A program made the translations under genes and the position numbers. From Haematococcus lacustris (Eukaryota > Chlorophyta > Chlorophyceae > Chlamydomonadales > Haematococcaceae): 64,000 nt of DNA. This document shows positions 20,601-32,282 of this stretch, one piece after another. The stretch is taken from positions 429,471-493,470 of the forward strand of contig JASKMD010000005.1 in assembly GCA_030144725.1 (NCBI GenBank). Reading direction: 5' to 3'. The notes beneath the pieces were generated by a model, which saw nothing but the letters and a program-made list of their open reading frames with translations, was not told the DNA's origin and did not search any database. The stretch's first letter is position 1; each line of letters starts with the position of its first letter.

Positions 20601-21696
20601 GATGGTACTGTTTGACCTTCATAGGGCTTCTGTGTATGCCATTGGTGCAGGTTGACGACCCAACACTTAAGAAGGGCCCAGACACCGAGTGGCAGCTGCC
20701 TAAGTTTCAGGATAAAGCAGTTCATGTGTGGCAACCTGGGCAGGAGAAGGAGTTCAAGGCCACTGTCAACAGCGATGGCTATGCTGTGATGAAAGTGGGT
20801 GAGGAGTACATGCCAAGCCGCATGGAGCTGTGGGCCTTGTTGGAGCTGACCATGAGTTATGCAGACATCATCTTCAAGGAGAGCGCCATCAACCGCGAGG
20901 GGGAGGTACGGACCCAGAAGCGCAAGACAAGCAATGTGAGTATAGGTAGCGTCCATGACTAGCCCTATCCCTAGCCGTAGCCCTAGCCCTAACCCTAACC
21001 CTAGCCCTAGCCCTAGCCCTAGCCCTAGCCCTAGCCCTAACCCTAACCCAAACCCATCCCCACGTCTAAGCATAGCCCTAGCCCTAGCCCTAGCCCTAGC
21101 CCTAGCCCTAGCCCTAGCCCTAGCCCTAGCCCTAGCCCTAGCCCTAGCCCTAACCCTAACCCAAAACCATCCCCACGTCTAAGCATATCCCTAGCCCTAT
21201 CCCTAGCCCTAGCCCTAGCCCTATCCCTATCCCTATCCCTAGCCCTAGCCCTAGCCCTAGCCCTAGCCCTAGCCCTAGCCCTATCCCTATCCCTATCCCT
21301 AGCCCTAGCCCTAGCCCTAGCCCTAGCCCTAACCCTAACCCAATCCCATCCCCACTTCCATGCCTAGCCCTAGCCCTAGCCCTAGCCCTAGCCCTAGCCC
21401 TAGCCCTAGCCCTAGCCCTAGCCCTAGCCCTAGCCCTAGCCCTAGCCCTAGCCCTAGCCCTAGCCCTGGCCCTAGCCGTAGCCCTAGCCCTAGCCCTAGC
21501 CCTAGCCATAACCATAGCCATAACCCTAACCCTAACCCTAACCCAACAGAACTTCAATATGCTGACATGCTTGCAGGTGGTGGTCACGGAGTACGGAACT
21601 GGGCAACGCAAGCAGCTGCTGTTCACTAGCCCACAGCAGGATGGCAGCCTTGCTGACGAGGTGTCCATGGCAGGGGTGATGGGCGTGAGGCAGCTG
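17696..21696 (+). CDS. Ulp1-like (C48) cysteine protease, 5' part of a multi-exon gene that continues at 30080
   Basis: The gene is built of short exons with GT-AG introns. Exon 1 (from 17696) encodes [15 protein letters not shown]; a Pro/Ala-rich linker exon follows (about 17977-18450), then exons near 18608-18661 and 18737-18846. The protease core spans about 18952-19471: [10 protein letters not shown] gives the catalytic His, VVYWDPMG the Asp, and [13 protein letters not shown] the Gln and Cys, so the C48 triad and oxyanion Gln are all present. Ulp1-family enzymes process or remove SUMO and are recurrent passengers of plant and algal DNA transposons. Exons at about 19676-20014, 20129-20190, 20271-20332, 20421-20546 and 20651-20935 continue the frame. 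[11 protein letters not shown] in the last of these resembles the start of 2OG dioxygenases. The final exon before the insertion begins at about 21577. Whether this is one fusion protein or two genes cannot be settled here. Confidence 0.75.
20948..21545 (+). repeat. CCCTAG/CCCTAA intronic microsatellite
   Basis: About 600 bp of CCCTAG with CCCTAA and CCCTAT variants. It fills an intron of the protease/dioxygenase gene (donor near 20936, acceptor near 21576). CCCTAA is a telomere-type hexamer, but the CCCTAG form dominates. A similar tract fills an intron of the transposase gene at 40445-40740. Confidence 0.9.
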
Positions 21697-21715
21697 CACT
21701 CACACAAATTAGCAG

Positions 21716-24240
21716 CGTCACCAGCGCTGGAGCACCTGGCTACAGCGCTGCAGCCATGTAGCTCCAGCGCTGGAGCCCCTAGTACCTGCTCTGCAGCCAT
21801 GTGGTTCCAGCGCTGCAGCCATGTGACTCCAGCGCTGCAGCCATGTGACTCTAGCGCTGCAGCCATGTAGCTCCAGCGCTGTAGCCATGTGGCTCCAGCG
21901 CTGCAGCAATGTGGCTCCAGAGCTGGAGCACATGGCTCCAGCGCTGCAGCCGTGTGGCTCCAGCGCTGGAGCACAAGGTACCAGCTCTGCAGCCATAAGG
22001 CTGCTGCGCTGCAGCCATGTGGCTCCAGAGCTGGAGCACCTGGCTCCAGCGCTGCAGCCATGTAACTCCAGCGCTGGAGCACATGGTACCAGCTCTGCAG
22101 CCATGTGGCTCCAGCGCTGCAGCCATGTGGCTCCAGAGCTGGAGCACCTGGCTCCAGCGCTGCAGCCATGTAACTCCAGCGATGGAGCACATGGTACCAG
22201 CTCTGCAGCCATGTGGCTCCAGCGCTGCAGCCATGTGGCTCCAAAGCTGGAGCACCTGGCTCCAGCGCTGCAGCCATGTAACTCCAGCGATGGAGCACAT
22301 GGTACCAGCTCTGCAGCCATGTGGCTCCAGCGCTGCAGCCATGTGGCTCCAGAGCTGGAGCACCTGGCTCCAGCGCTGCAGCCATGTAACTCCAGCGATG
22401 GAGCACATGGTACCAGCTCTGGAGCCATGTGGCTCCAGCGCTGCAGCCATGTGGCTCCAGAGCTGGAGCACCTGGCTCCAGCGCTGCAGCCATGTGGCTC
22501 CAGCGATGGAGCACATGGTACCAGCTCTGCAGCCATGTGGCTCCAGCGCTGCAGCCATGTGGCTCCAGAGCTGGAGCACCTGGCTTCAGCGCTGCAGCCA
22601 TGTAACTCCAGCGCTGGAGCACATGGTACCAGCTCTGCAGCCATAAGGCTGCTGCTCTGCTGCCATGTGGCTCCAGCGCTGCAGCCATGTGGCTCCCGAG
22701 CTGGAGCACCAGGCTTCAGCGCTGCAGCCATGTGGCTCCAGCTCTGGAGCACATGGTACCAGCTCTGCAGCCATAAGGCTGCTGCTCTGCTGCCATGTGG
22801 CTCCAGAGCTGGAGCACCTGGCTCCAGCGCTGCAGCCATGTAACTCCAGCGCTGGAGCACATGGTACCAGCTCTGCAGCCATGTGGCTCCAGCGCTGCAG
22901 CCATGTGGCTCCAGAGCTGGAGCACCTGGCTCCAGCGCTGCAGCCATGTAACTCCAGCGATGGAGCACATGGTACCAGCTCTGCAGCCATGTGGCTCCAG
23001 CGCTGCAGCCATGTGGCTCCAGAGCTGGAGCACCTGGCTCCAGCGCTGCAGCCATGTAACTCCAGCTCTGGAGCACATGGTACCAGCTCTGCAGCCATGT
23101 GGCTCCAGCGCTGCAGCCATGTGGCTCCAGAGCTGGAGCACCTGGCTCCAGCGCTGCAGCCATGTAACTCCAGCTCTGGAGCACATGGTACCAGCTCTGC
23201 AGCCATGTGGCTCCAGCGCTGCAGCCATGTGGCTCCAGAGCTGGAGCACCTGGCTTCAGCGCTGCAGCCATGTAACTCCAGCGCTGGAGCACATGGTACC
23301 AGCTCTGCAGCCATAAGGCTGCTGCTCTGCTGCCATGTGGCTCCAGCGCTGCAGCCATGTAACTCCAGCGCTGGAGCACATGGTACCAGCTCTGCAGCCA
23401 TGTGGCTCCAGCGCTGCAGCCATGTGGCTCCAGAGCTGGAGCACCTGGCTTCAGCGCTGCAGCCATGTAACTCCAGCGCTGGAGCACATGGTACCAGCTC
23501 TGCAGCCATAAGGCTGCTGCTCTGCTGCCATGTGGCTCCAGCGCTGCAGCCATGTGGCTCCCGAGCTGGAGCACCAGGCTTCAGCGCTGCAGCCATGTGG
23601 CTCCAGCTCTGGAGCACATGGTACCAGCTCTGCAGCCATAAGGCTGCTGCTCTGCTGCCATGTGGCTCCAGAGCTGGAGCACCTGGCTCCAGCGCTGCAG
23701 CCATGTAACTCCAGCGCTGGAGCACATGGTACCAGCTCTGCAGCCATGTGGCTCCAGCGCTGCAGCCATGTGGCTCCAGAGCTGGAGCACCTGGCTCCAG
23801 TGCTGCAGCCATGTAACTCCAGCGCTGGAGCACATGGTACCAGCTCTGCAGCCATGTGGCTCCAGCGCTGCAGCCATGTGGCTCCAGAGCTGGAGCACCT
23901 GGCTCCAGCGCTGCAGCCATGTAACTCCAGCTCTGGAGCACATGGTACCAGCTCTGCAGCCATGTGGCTCCAGCGCTGCAGCCATGTGGCTCCAGAGCTG
24001 GAGCACCTGGCTTCAGCGCTGCAGCCATGTGGCTCCAGCTCTGGAGCACATGGTACCAGCTCTGCAGCCATAAGGCTCTAGCGCTGGAGCACATGGTACC
24101 AGCTCTGCAGCCATAAGGCTCCAGCGCTGCAGCCATGTGGCTCCAGCGCTGGAGCACCTAACTCCAGCGCTGCAGCCATGTGGTTTCAGCGCTGGAGCAC
24201 ATGGTACCTGCTCTGCAGCCATGTGGCAGCTGCGCTGGTG
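21716..24240. repeat. Left CAGCGCTG palindrome array of copy A
   Basis: Units like GGCTCCAGCGCTGCAGCCAT repeat every 20-40 bp, with higher-order repeats of about 112 bp. CAGCGCTG, CAGAGCTG and CTGCAG are palindromic or nearly so. The very long ORFs on both strands are repeat translations without protein support. Confidence 0.95.
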
Positions 24241-27200
24241 CCATGGTTACCTGCTCTGGTACCATGTGGCACCTGCTCTCTTACAATTACAACGTTTGTA
24301 CTACTGTCTATCCTCAGCTGACATCATAATGTTGTACAATATGGTGCTTTACAACATAGTGCTTTCATTTTAGTGCTTTTTAAACCATCTTGGACTTTGC
24401 CTTGACTTATGCTTTGGCTGTACTAATTCATGTGTGGTGATAATGCCACTGCCATCATCCATTGGCATGTGGCAGCTAGGTGTGCTGAGGGTGATTGTTG
24501 CGCTTCCTTCCAAGGCAGAGGGGTGGGGTGGGTTGGGGTAGGTGGGGAGGCAAGGCGAGGGGAGGAGGGGGTATTGGGGGGAGGAAGGAGGTGGTGGGTG
24601 GTGGTGGCAGGAGGGCGGGCGGGCGAGGAGAGTTGTGGAGAGGGGATGGGAGGGTGATAGACTGGAAGGTGGTAGTACATGGTGGTAGCACTTGGTGGGT
24701 ATGGGAAAGGAGAAGGGGGGTGGGGGGGAGGGAGAAGGGAGGTAAGTGTGACCGTAAAACCTGCAGCAAACACACGGCATGCCAGCGGTGAGGGGAGGCG
24801 ATAAGGTGATAAGGCTTGGGGTGATAAGGGCCATCAACGAAGGCTTTCTCCTTGCTGCTGGGACGTCAGGGGGGAGGTGACGGGGAGGGGGGAAGTGGGG
24901 GGTGGAGAGGGGTGGAAGTGGAGGTGGTGGGACGGGGTAGGGAAGGGGGAAGGAGGCACGGGGCGGAAGTATAGGCGGGAGTATGGACCTGCAGCAAGCA
25001 TGGAGCGTGCTTACAATCAGGCATGCATAACATCCTGGGAAGCTAGCTGTCACGTATTGCATGACGGAGGCACTCACCTGGCATGAAGGGCTAATAGGAT
25101 GGGATGTTGTGAACAGGGATACGCGCCATGTCGTGTCCTCGCTACTTACCTTGGTCTTACGTTGGTGGTGCAGAAGGTAAAGTGGGGTTATTAGGTGGAG
25201 GTGCAAGAGCCAGGGTAGGGTACAACGTCAAGGTTTGGGTGGGCTCTCTTCTGGTTGCTGAAATAAGGAGAGGGGCTGGGATGGGGCTGCTGGGGTAAGG
25301 GAGGGGGCTGGGATGTCAGGGTGGAGGTGAGGGGGGAAGTGGGGGGGGGGGATGGTGACCGGGTGACTGGGTAGGGAAAGGGGAGGGAGGGAGACAGGGT
25401 AGGCCTGGGGGAGGGGTAAGTGTATTGACGATCTTGGAGGGGGTGGATGCATAGATAGGGGGGTAAGAGGACCTGTAGCCACCTGTAGAGACTTGTACAG
25501 GGAGGGCAGGAGGGAGGGAGGGAGGGAGGGAGGGAAGGCGATTGTGGTGATTTGAAGAAGGAGGGGGAGGGAAAGGTTCCAGGTGTATCCGTCAGACCTG
25601 CAGCAAACATGGGGCATGCTCACGATGAGGTTGTGTAATGAGAGCCACCAAAAGGAGGGGTCCGGCCACTCACCGTACTCCTCCATGTTGCTCCATGCTC
25701 ACCTTTGCAAAGACTTGGTACATTACAAGAACATTACATTACCTCGCTGCGTAGCGTTGCGGTGCGAGGTAGTGTGCCGTGTGGCTGCGGAGTGGCAGCG
25801 AGGTTGTGTGGTGGGACTCCATTCGAGACTCTTTGCGAGGTACTGTGCCGTGCAGCTGGGGAGTTGGCTGCAGAGTTGGCTACGAGTTGGCTGCGAGGTA
25901 CTGAGCCGTGTGGCTGCGGAGTTGGCTGCGGAGTTGGCTGCGAGTAAACCTGATAGACGAGCGGCTAGCTGCGTCGCGTTGCTTCAACTAGTTGTCTGCA
26001 AGTGTTGTCTACAAGTGCTGGCGAGTGGTGGCGTGGTGGCTCCCGCGTGGCTACCTAGGTGGGGGCCGCAAAGTGCGGCTGCAAGGCTGCGAGGCTGAGT
26101 TTCTATGCTTATCCACAAGGCAGAGTTTGTAGCTGCCGCTAGCTACGGCTGCGGTTCAGCTGTGAAGTTGACGAGCTGCTTCGCTGTTTGGCTACGTCGT
26201 GTTCAGTGCAAGAGTACACTATTTCACATGTCTCTCTTGCATGCCGATCTGCAGCTTTGTGACGTTGTCGAGGGTTGCGCGCGAGTGTTGTGTGTGCGCA
26301 GTTCGCAAAGCGTCCAGTGTAGTACAACAATTTGCGCAGTTTGCAATGGCGTCTGCGATGGTCACCCAGCCAACAGTCCGCCTTGCAGAGAACTTCGAAG
26401 ATGCGAGCCTCAGACGCAGCTAGCAGTTCGGATCTCACCAACAGCCGTTTTTCCACCTCGCAGACATTTCCACGCCACGCATTACAAAGTAACTCGCAGC
26501 TTGTCTCGCATGCAGCCCAAGCACGCAACGCCACGCAGTCGCAGCCTACAGTTTACATTTTAGCCCCACTCCCCCTGCAAGGTAAGACCGAGGTAAGAGC
26601 AAACAAGAAGACAATATTGTGCAACACGGAGCAGCACAACGTTAGCGGTGAGTGGCTAGCCCCCTGCCTTTCAGTGTCTCTCATTACCATGCCTAACCAC
26701 TAGCATGCCCCGTATTTACTACAGGTCTGACGGTCACACACCACCCCATCCCACCCTCCTGACATCGTAGCCCATGCCCTTCCCTCGAGCCTTCCCTCCT
26801 CGAGCCCCTACTGCACATTCCTACTCCACATTGTATTACTTCCCCCTCCTTTGCCCCCAATTACCTCCCCTCCTTTGCTCCGGTGAGTGGTGAGTCCACG
26901 GTGACAGCTTACAAGGAGCCAGCAAGGCGCATTGCGCAAAACGGAGCACCAAGGCGTAAGCGGTGAGTGGTGTGCCCTTGCCTTACAGTGTCCACTATTA
27001 TCCAGCCTAACCAATAGCGCGCACTGTGTTTGCTGCAGGTCCCATGGTAACTCTCAGTACCTCACCTTTCCCCCTCTCCCTTCCCTTCCCCCCATCCCCC
27101 ACCCCACCACACCACACCTTCCTCCTATCCTACTTCCCCCTTCCCCCTCGCCTTCTACTCCCTGGCATCGCAGCCACCTGCCCTTCCCTCCCTACCCTTC

Positions 27201-27990
27201 CCAGCAGCCAAGAGCAGACCTACTCCTACCTACCTTGGCACCTTGGCATCACTACCACCACCTTCCCACCTCCACACACACAAGCTCCCCCTTCCCCCTC
27301 TTCTTCCTGACCCTTTCACTCCCTGCTCTCTGCCAGTGAGTGGTTGCTGGTGGCTACCGGTAAGTGGCTAACACCTAGTGTCCAGCCGATCTCCCTACCT
27401 CACGTGCACACCCCTTGGATGCAGGTCTGATGGTCACCTCTTCTCCCCCACCCCTACAGAACCACCCCCTCCCAGTTTGTTGATAAACTTCCCCCTCCCC
27501 CAGCCCATGTACAATTCCATGAACACACATCCTCCCGCCCCGCCCCTATGCCCCCGTATGCCCCCCTTCGCGCACTGTACGAGCAGTCCGGAGGCAATCA
27601 CTCCCCAAATCCCCATATCCCCATATCCCCTTCCCCTATCCCCCTCCCTTTCAGTTCCATTCATGTGGCATGGCAGCCACCACCTCACACCACCACTGCT
27701 CTCCTCCCCACCCCCTAGCCTCCCCATTGCAACCCTCGCTCCCTCCCACCATCCTCCTCCCATACCACACAGGAGCGGTGGCAAGGAGCAGCAGCAGCAG
27801 CGGCCAGGCAGCCCAGCGGTGGCAAGGAGCAGCAGCAGCAGCGGCCAGGCAGGCCGAGCAGGAGCCCTATGGCTGCAGAGCAGGAGCCCTATGGCTGCAG
27901 AGCAGGAGCCCTATGGCTGCAGAGCAGGTGCCACATGGTACCAGCGCAGTAACCACATGGCTGCAGAGCAGGTATCACATCGTACTAGCG
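24241..27990. other. Interior of copy A; no convincing gene
   Basis: Contents in order: a G-rich tandem region with the GACCTGCAGCAA-like block (24480-25640), a GCTGCGAG-rich region (25740-26100), mixed sequence (26100-26570), and C-rich units of about 300-380 bp (26700-27780), each bearing CAGGTCTGACGGTCA-like and GTGAGTGG-like motifs. The interior of copy C (47170-50560) is nearly identical but lacks 24481-24793. The motifs look like splice acceptor and donor pairs, but no long coding exon is conserved. Confidence 0.6.
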
Positions 27991-28029
27991 CAGTAGCCAC
28001 ATGGCTGCAGCGCAGGTATCAGCTTCAAC

Positions 28030-28855
28030 GCTTAGCTCCAGCGATGTAGCCATATCCTCCAGCGATGTAACCATATAGCTTCAGCGCTGGTTCCGCTTAG
28101 CTCCAGCGATGTAGCCATATAGCTTCAGCGCTGGTGCCGCTTGGCTACAGCGATGTAACCATATGGCTTCAGCGATGTAACCATATGGCTTCAGCGCTGG
28201 TGCCACTTGGCTCCAGCGATGTAGCTATATGGCTTCAGCGCTGGTGCCGCTTGGCTCCAGCGATGTAACCATATGGCTTCAGCGATGTAACCATATGGCT
28301 TCAGCTCTGGTGCCACTTGGCTCCAGCGATGTAGGCATATAACTTCAGCGCTGGTGCCGCTTGGCTCCAGCGATGTAACCATATGGCTTCAGCGATGTAA
28401 CCATATGGCTTCAGCGCTGGTGCCACTTGGCTCAAGCGATGTAGCTATATGGCTTCAGCGCTGGTGCCGCTTGGCTCCAGCGATGTAACCATATGGCTTC
28501 AGCGATGTAACCATATGGCTTCAGCGCTGGTGCCACTTGGCTCCAGCGATGTAACCATATAACTTCAGCGCTGGTGCCGCTTGGCTTCAGCGATGTAACC
28601 ATATGGCTTCAGCGATGTAACCATATGGCTTCAGCGCTGGTGCCACTTGGCTCCAGCGATGTAACCATAGAGCTTCAGCGCTGGTGCCGCTTAGCTCCAG
28701 CGATGTAGCTATATAGCTTCAGCGCTGGTGCCGCCTAGCTCCAGCGATGTAGCCATATGGCTTCAGCGCTGGTGCCGCTTGGCTCCAGCGATGTAGCCAT
28801 ATGGCTTTAGCGCTGGTGCCGCTTGGCTCCAGCGATGTAGCTATATGGCTTAAGC
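28030..28855. repeat. Middle array: AGCGATGTAACCATATGGCTTC units
   Basis: Units of about 22-45 bp alternating CCAGCGATGTA-CCATAT and CTTCAGCGCTGGTGCCGCTT. The same array is at 36190-36490 in copy B and 50580-51800 in copy C. Confidence 0.9.
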
Positions 28856-29460
28856 GCCACAAGGGACAGGAGTAGGGGGATGTGTATGGCGCCAGCAGAA
28901 CAATAGCCATTACACATCATCACGACTTGCACCACAAGGCACACATAGGGCCAATGCCGTGTGCGCCATGCTGTTGTTGCTGCTCATGTTGCCTGTGTGG
29001 TGATGTTGATGTGATGGTGTAAGGTCAGCTGGTCATGATGTCGTTGCCTCTCATTTGTTGTTGTTGTCCATGTATTTGATGCTTGTAATTGAGCCTGATG
29101 ACGTGTGTAAGGTCCACACGGTGTAAGAGCCCAGCCTACGGTAATAGTAAGTATCCCATCATCTGGACACAGGCAACATGAGTTAAGGTTTACACGGACT
29201 TAATCAAGGGTGAACATACGCTTGAGGCATCAACCTAGCCTTGCATCAACACAGCAACCTTAAACAACCGTAGGTTCACCTTCAACATTAGCAATAACCA
29301 CTGTCACAACTACCCACACAACAAACGATAGAGAAATGAAGGGAACTTGTGCCACAGCGTTGCCTCAGAGCATGGTACACAAGTGCAGAAACACAATGAC
29401 GTTGCAAGGACACAATCGCAAATGACGATGTCACTTGCGCAAGAGCCATTGGCATCTGCG
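28856..29460. other. Unique segment conserved in copies A, B and C
   Basis: From CGCCACAAGGGACAG to the start of the right array this approximately 600-bp segment is nearly identical at about 36485-37060 and 51807-52375. No good ORF is seen. It may be a conserved non-coding part of the element. Confidence 0.6.
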
Positions 29461-29464
29461 CAGT

Positions 29465-30060
29465 AGCCATTGGCTTCAGCGCTGAAGCCAATGGCTCCAG
29501 CGCAGTAACCATTGGCTTTAGCGCTGTGGCCATTGGCTCGAGCGCTGTGGTCATTGGCTCCAGCGCTGTAGCCATTGGCTTTAGCGCTGGAGCTATTGGC
29601 TCCAACGCTGTAGCTATTGGCTCCAGCGCTGTAGCTATTGGCTCCAGCGGTGTGGCCATTGGCTCCAGCGGTGTGGCCATTGGCTCGAGCGCTGTGGCCA
29701 TTGGCTCCAGCGCTGTAGCCATTGGCTCCAGCGCTGTAGCCATTGGCTCCAGCGCTGTAGCCATTGGCTCCAGCGCAGTAGCCATTGGCTTCATCGCTGT
29801 AGCCTATAGCTTCATCGCTATGGCTCTTTGGCTCCAGCGCTGTAGTCATTGGCTCCAGCGCAGTAGTCATTGGCTTCATCGCTGTAGCTATCGGCTCCAG
29901 CGCAGTAGCCATTGGCTCCAGCGCTGTAGCTTTTGGCTCCATCGCTGAAACCACTGGCTCCACCGCTGAAACCTTTGGCTCCAGCGCTAAAACCACTGGC
30001 TCCAGCGCTGAAACCACTGGCTCCCGCGATGAAACCACTGGCTCCAGCGCTGGTTACGCT
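29465..30060. repeat. Right CAGCGCTG array of copy A
   Basis: GGCTCCAGCGCTGTAGCCATT-type units, inverted relative to the left array, run up to the right terminus. An ORF that starts in this array at 29933 reads by chance into the host exon. Confidence 0.9.
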
Positions 30061-30079
30061 GCTAATTTGTGTGAGTGTG

Positions 30080-31299
30080 GAGCTGTTCAAGAGCAAGCCA
30101 GCACACATCAAGGCACGCCACCTGGCTGCCAAGGTGTGGGCCAAGGCCTACTTGCAGCGACTCCAGGCCAGGGCCAGGCAGCTGGTCTCCACTCCTCTCC
30201 GGGGTGGCACGATCCTATGCAATGACCCATACACACAGAGAATCAAGGTCCCAAAGCAGCCGGGGCTGACAGAGGTACCAGCAGAGTGTTTGGTGCCGCC
30301 TCAGTGCTTGCATGTGGATGTGCGGCCAGAGCTCACGGATGCGGAGGAGGCAGCCCTTGCAGCCCAGCAAGACAACCATGCTGCAGCCAAGGCGCCCCCC
30401 CCGCCCACCATGTCAGCCCCCCCCCCCTCAAGCCCACAGAACCAGCCCCACCCACCTGTCCCAACAGCTGCTGCCACACCTCACCCCCAAGCCCCCTCCT
30501 CAGCAGCATGCAGCAGCCAATCAGCACCAGGTTCTGGACACAGCCAGCTGCCCCCCCCCCAGCTGTCCACCATTGACCGGGATGGCATGGTCCTCATCAT
30601 GGCCATGCAGTTGGTGAGCATACTGCTCATCCCCAAGAGTCACGAGTGGGTGCAGCTGGTTGAGCGGATCTGGAATGGGCCTGGGACCAGTAAGGAGATC
30701 GATGCAAGGCTGGACCTTGCGCTGCAAAGCATGCCTCCCCAGGAGGTGGTGCGGGTGACCTTGCAGCCAGGTCAGGTGTTGGGGATGCGTGGGTATACGA
30801 TCCACGCTGGGGATGTGGGCAGAGAGGGGACAGGCTCTGTGCGTGTTCACTTCTACGCCTCCACAGCTTTTGTGTCCAACACCACCACCTTTGTGCATGA
30901 GTTTGGAACCAGGTTTGACAGCCTGTGCCAGCCCACTACTGAGCCCAAGCGAGACAGCAACCCCAAGGTGTCAGCCTGGCATAAGCCAGAAGCAGGTGGC
31001 GAGTATGTGCCAAGGCGCCCCTACCATCCCCCCACTAGGCTGGAGACAGATGAACTCTGGGAGGTTGGGTGGGAGTCACGCTTGCCTAACAGCAATGACG
31101 TGGTGTTACTGGAAAAGAAATGGGAGACAGCACTTATGGCAGAGGCTGCTTCTCAAGCTGCTGAAGCTGCAATGGCACGGGCTGAACAGTTGCAAGCTAA
31201 GTCAGAGGAAGCTGAGTCCACGAAGGGGGCAAAGGCAGCAGCAAGGGCAGCAAAGGCTGCATCATCGAAAGCAGCAGCAGCAACAGCAGCAGAAGCAGC

Positions 31300-31350
<51 letters not shown>

Positions 31351-31378
31351 GGCTATGCAGGAAAAGGGGAAGGCATAG
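30080..31378 (+). CDS. Probable 2-oxoglutarate/Fe(II) dioxygenase, 3' part of the gene begun at 17696
   Basis: This is the continuation of the exon cut at 21696 by element A. Near the start the protein has VPPQCLHVDVRPELT, matching the Gln-x-x-His-x-Asp metal motif. A Pro-rich insert follows, then LQPGQVLGMRGYTIHAGDVG with the distal metal His, and SVRVHFYAS with the Arg that normally binds 2-oxoglutarate. Order and spacing fit a double-stranded beta-helix dioxygenase with a long loop insert. The C-terminal 80 residues are Ala/Glu/Lys-rich, probably coiled-coil, ending in a polyalanine run encoded by CAG/GCA repeats. Substrate is unknown. TET/JBP-type dioxygenases are known partners of some fungal and algal transposons, so a DNA-modifying role is possible, but PhyH-like or protein hydroxylases are equally possible. 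Confidence 0.65.
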
Positions 31379-31611
31379 GTGATGTATGCATGATCATGCC
31401 ATATGTCTGACAAGCGTGTGAAGTGGGTTAGGGGAGTTGAAGGTACAGCAAAATGATGCAATGCTGAACAACATGGCAATGACTTGGTGTTGTGTAATGT
31501 TCTTGACATGGATTCATGAACACATGACACTGATATTTTGTGTTTGATGAGCACAGATTACCTAAACAGCAAGCACTGAACACTTACATTGAACACACTG
31601 AATCTAACACA

Positions 31612-32282
31612 TGCTGAACCACCTGAACTTAGACCTGAACCACCTGAACCAGGACCTGAACCACCTGAACATAGACCTGAACCACCTGAACATAGACCTG
31701 AACCACCTGAACCAAGACCTGAACCACCTGAACATAGACCTGAACCACCTGAACCAAGACCTGAACCACCAGAACATAGACCTGAACCACCTGAACCAAG
31801 ACCTGAAACACCTGAACATAGACCTGAACCACCTGAACCAAGACCTGAACCACCTGAACATAGACCTGAACCACCTGAACATAGACCTGAACCACCTGAA
31901 CATAGACCTGAACCACCTGAACATAGACCTGAACCACCTGAACATAGACCTGAACCACCTGAACCAAGACCTGAACAACCTGAACATGGACCTGAATCAC
32001 CTGAACCAAGACCTGAACCACCTGAACATAGACCTGAACCACCTGAACCAAGACCTGAAACACCTGAACATAGACCTGAACCACCTGAACATAGACCTGA
32101 ACCACCTGAACATAGACCTGAACCACCTGAACATAGACCTGAACCACCTGAACATAGACCTGAACCACCTGAACATAGACCTGAACCACCTGAACATAGA
32201 CCTGAACCACCTGAACCAAGACCTGAACCACCTGAACATAGACCTGAACCACCTGAACCAAGACCTGAACAACCTGAACACA
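31612..32282. repeat. Right subterminal ACCTGAACC/CATAGACCTGAA array
   Basis: Units of 15 or 30 bp of CACCTGAACATAGACCTGAAC, the inverted counterpart of the left array at 13862-16125. Repeat translations such as PEPPEHR and LNHLNID are artefacts. Confidence 0.95.

Larger units (their letters stand above)
21697..30077. mobile_element. 8.4-kb CACT-ended non-autonomous element (copy A)
   Basis: The left end CACTCACACAAATTAGCAGC at 21697 and its inverted partner ending at 30077 form perfect terminal repeats of about 24 bp. TG is duplicated (21695-21696 and 30078-30079). Removing the element and one TG joins ...GVMGVRQL to ELFKSKPAHIK... in frame. Both ends carry long arrays of the palindrome CAGCGCTG. 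The 3.7-kb interior (about 24240-27990) has G-rich, C-rich and GCGAG-rich tracts but no convincing gene. The same family occurs at 35050-37753 and 45735-53067. The terminus shares AATTAGCAGC at the same position as the 18.7-kb element, so the same or a related transposase may move both. Confidence 0.95.

Noticed and set aside
20585..21073. Minus-strand ORF with (GLGL)n
   Set aside because: It is the CCCTAG repeat read backwards plus antisense of a protease/dioxygenase exon.
20948..21545. A true telomere
   Set aside because: CCCTAG rather than CCCTAA dominates, the tract is internal and it is bounded by splice signals, so it is an intronic microsatellite.
21156..24222. Long ORFs on both strands (over 500 residues) in the CAGCGCTG array
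   Set aside because: The repeat unit lacks stops in several frames. The proteins are periodic ([15 protein letters not shown]), occur on both strands and are not conserved as genes.
24370..25686. Pro/Ser-rich minus-strand ORFs inside copies A and C
   Set aside because: They follow C-rich strand bias, have no folded segments, and are similar in both copies only because the DNA is nearly identical.
29933..31378. The open frame starting at 29933 as a complete gene
   Set aside because: Its first 49 codons are element A repeats. The true upstream exon ends at 21696 and joins in frame after removal of A.
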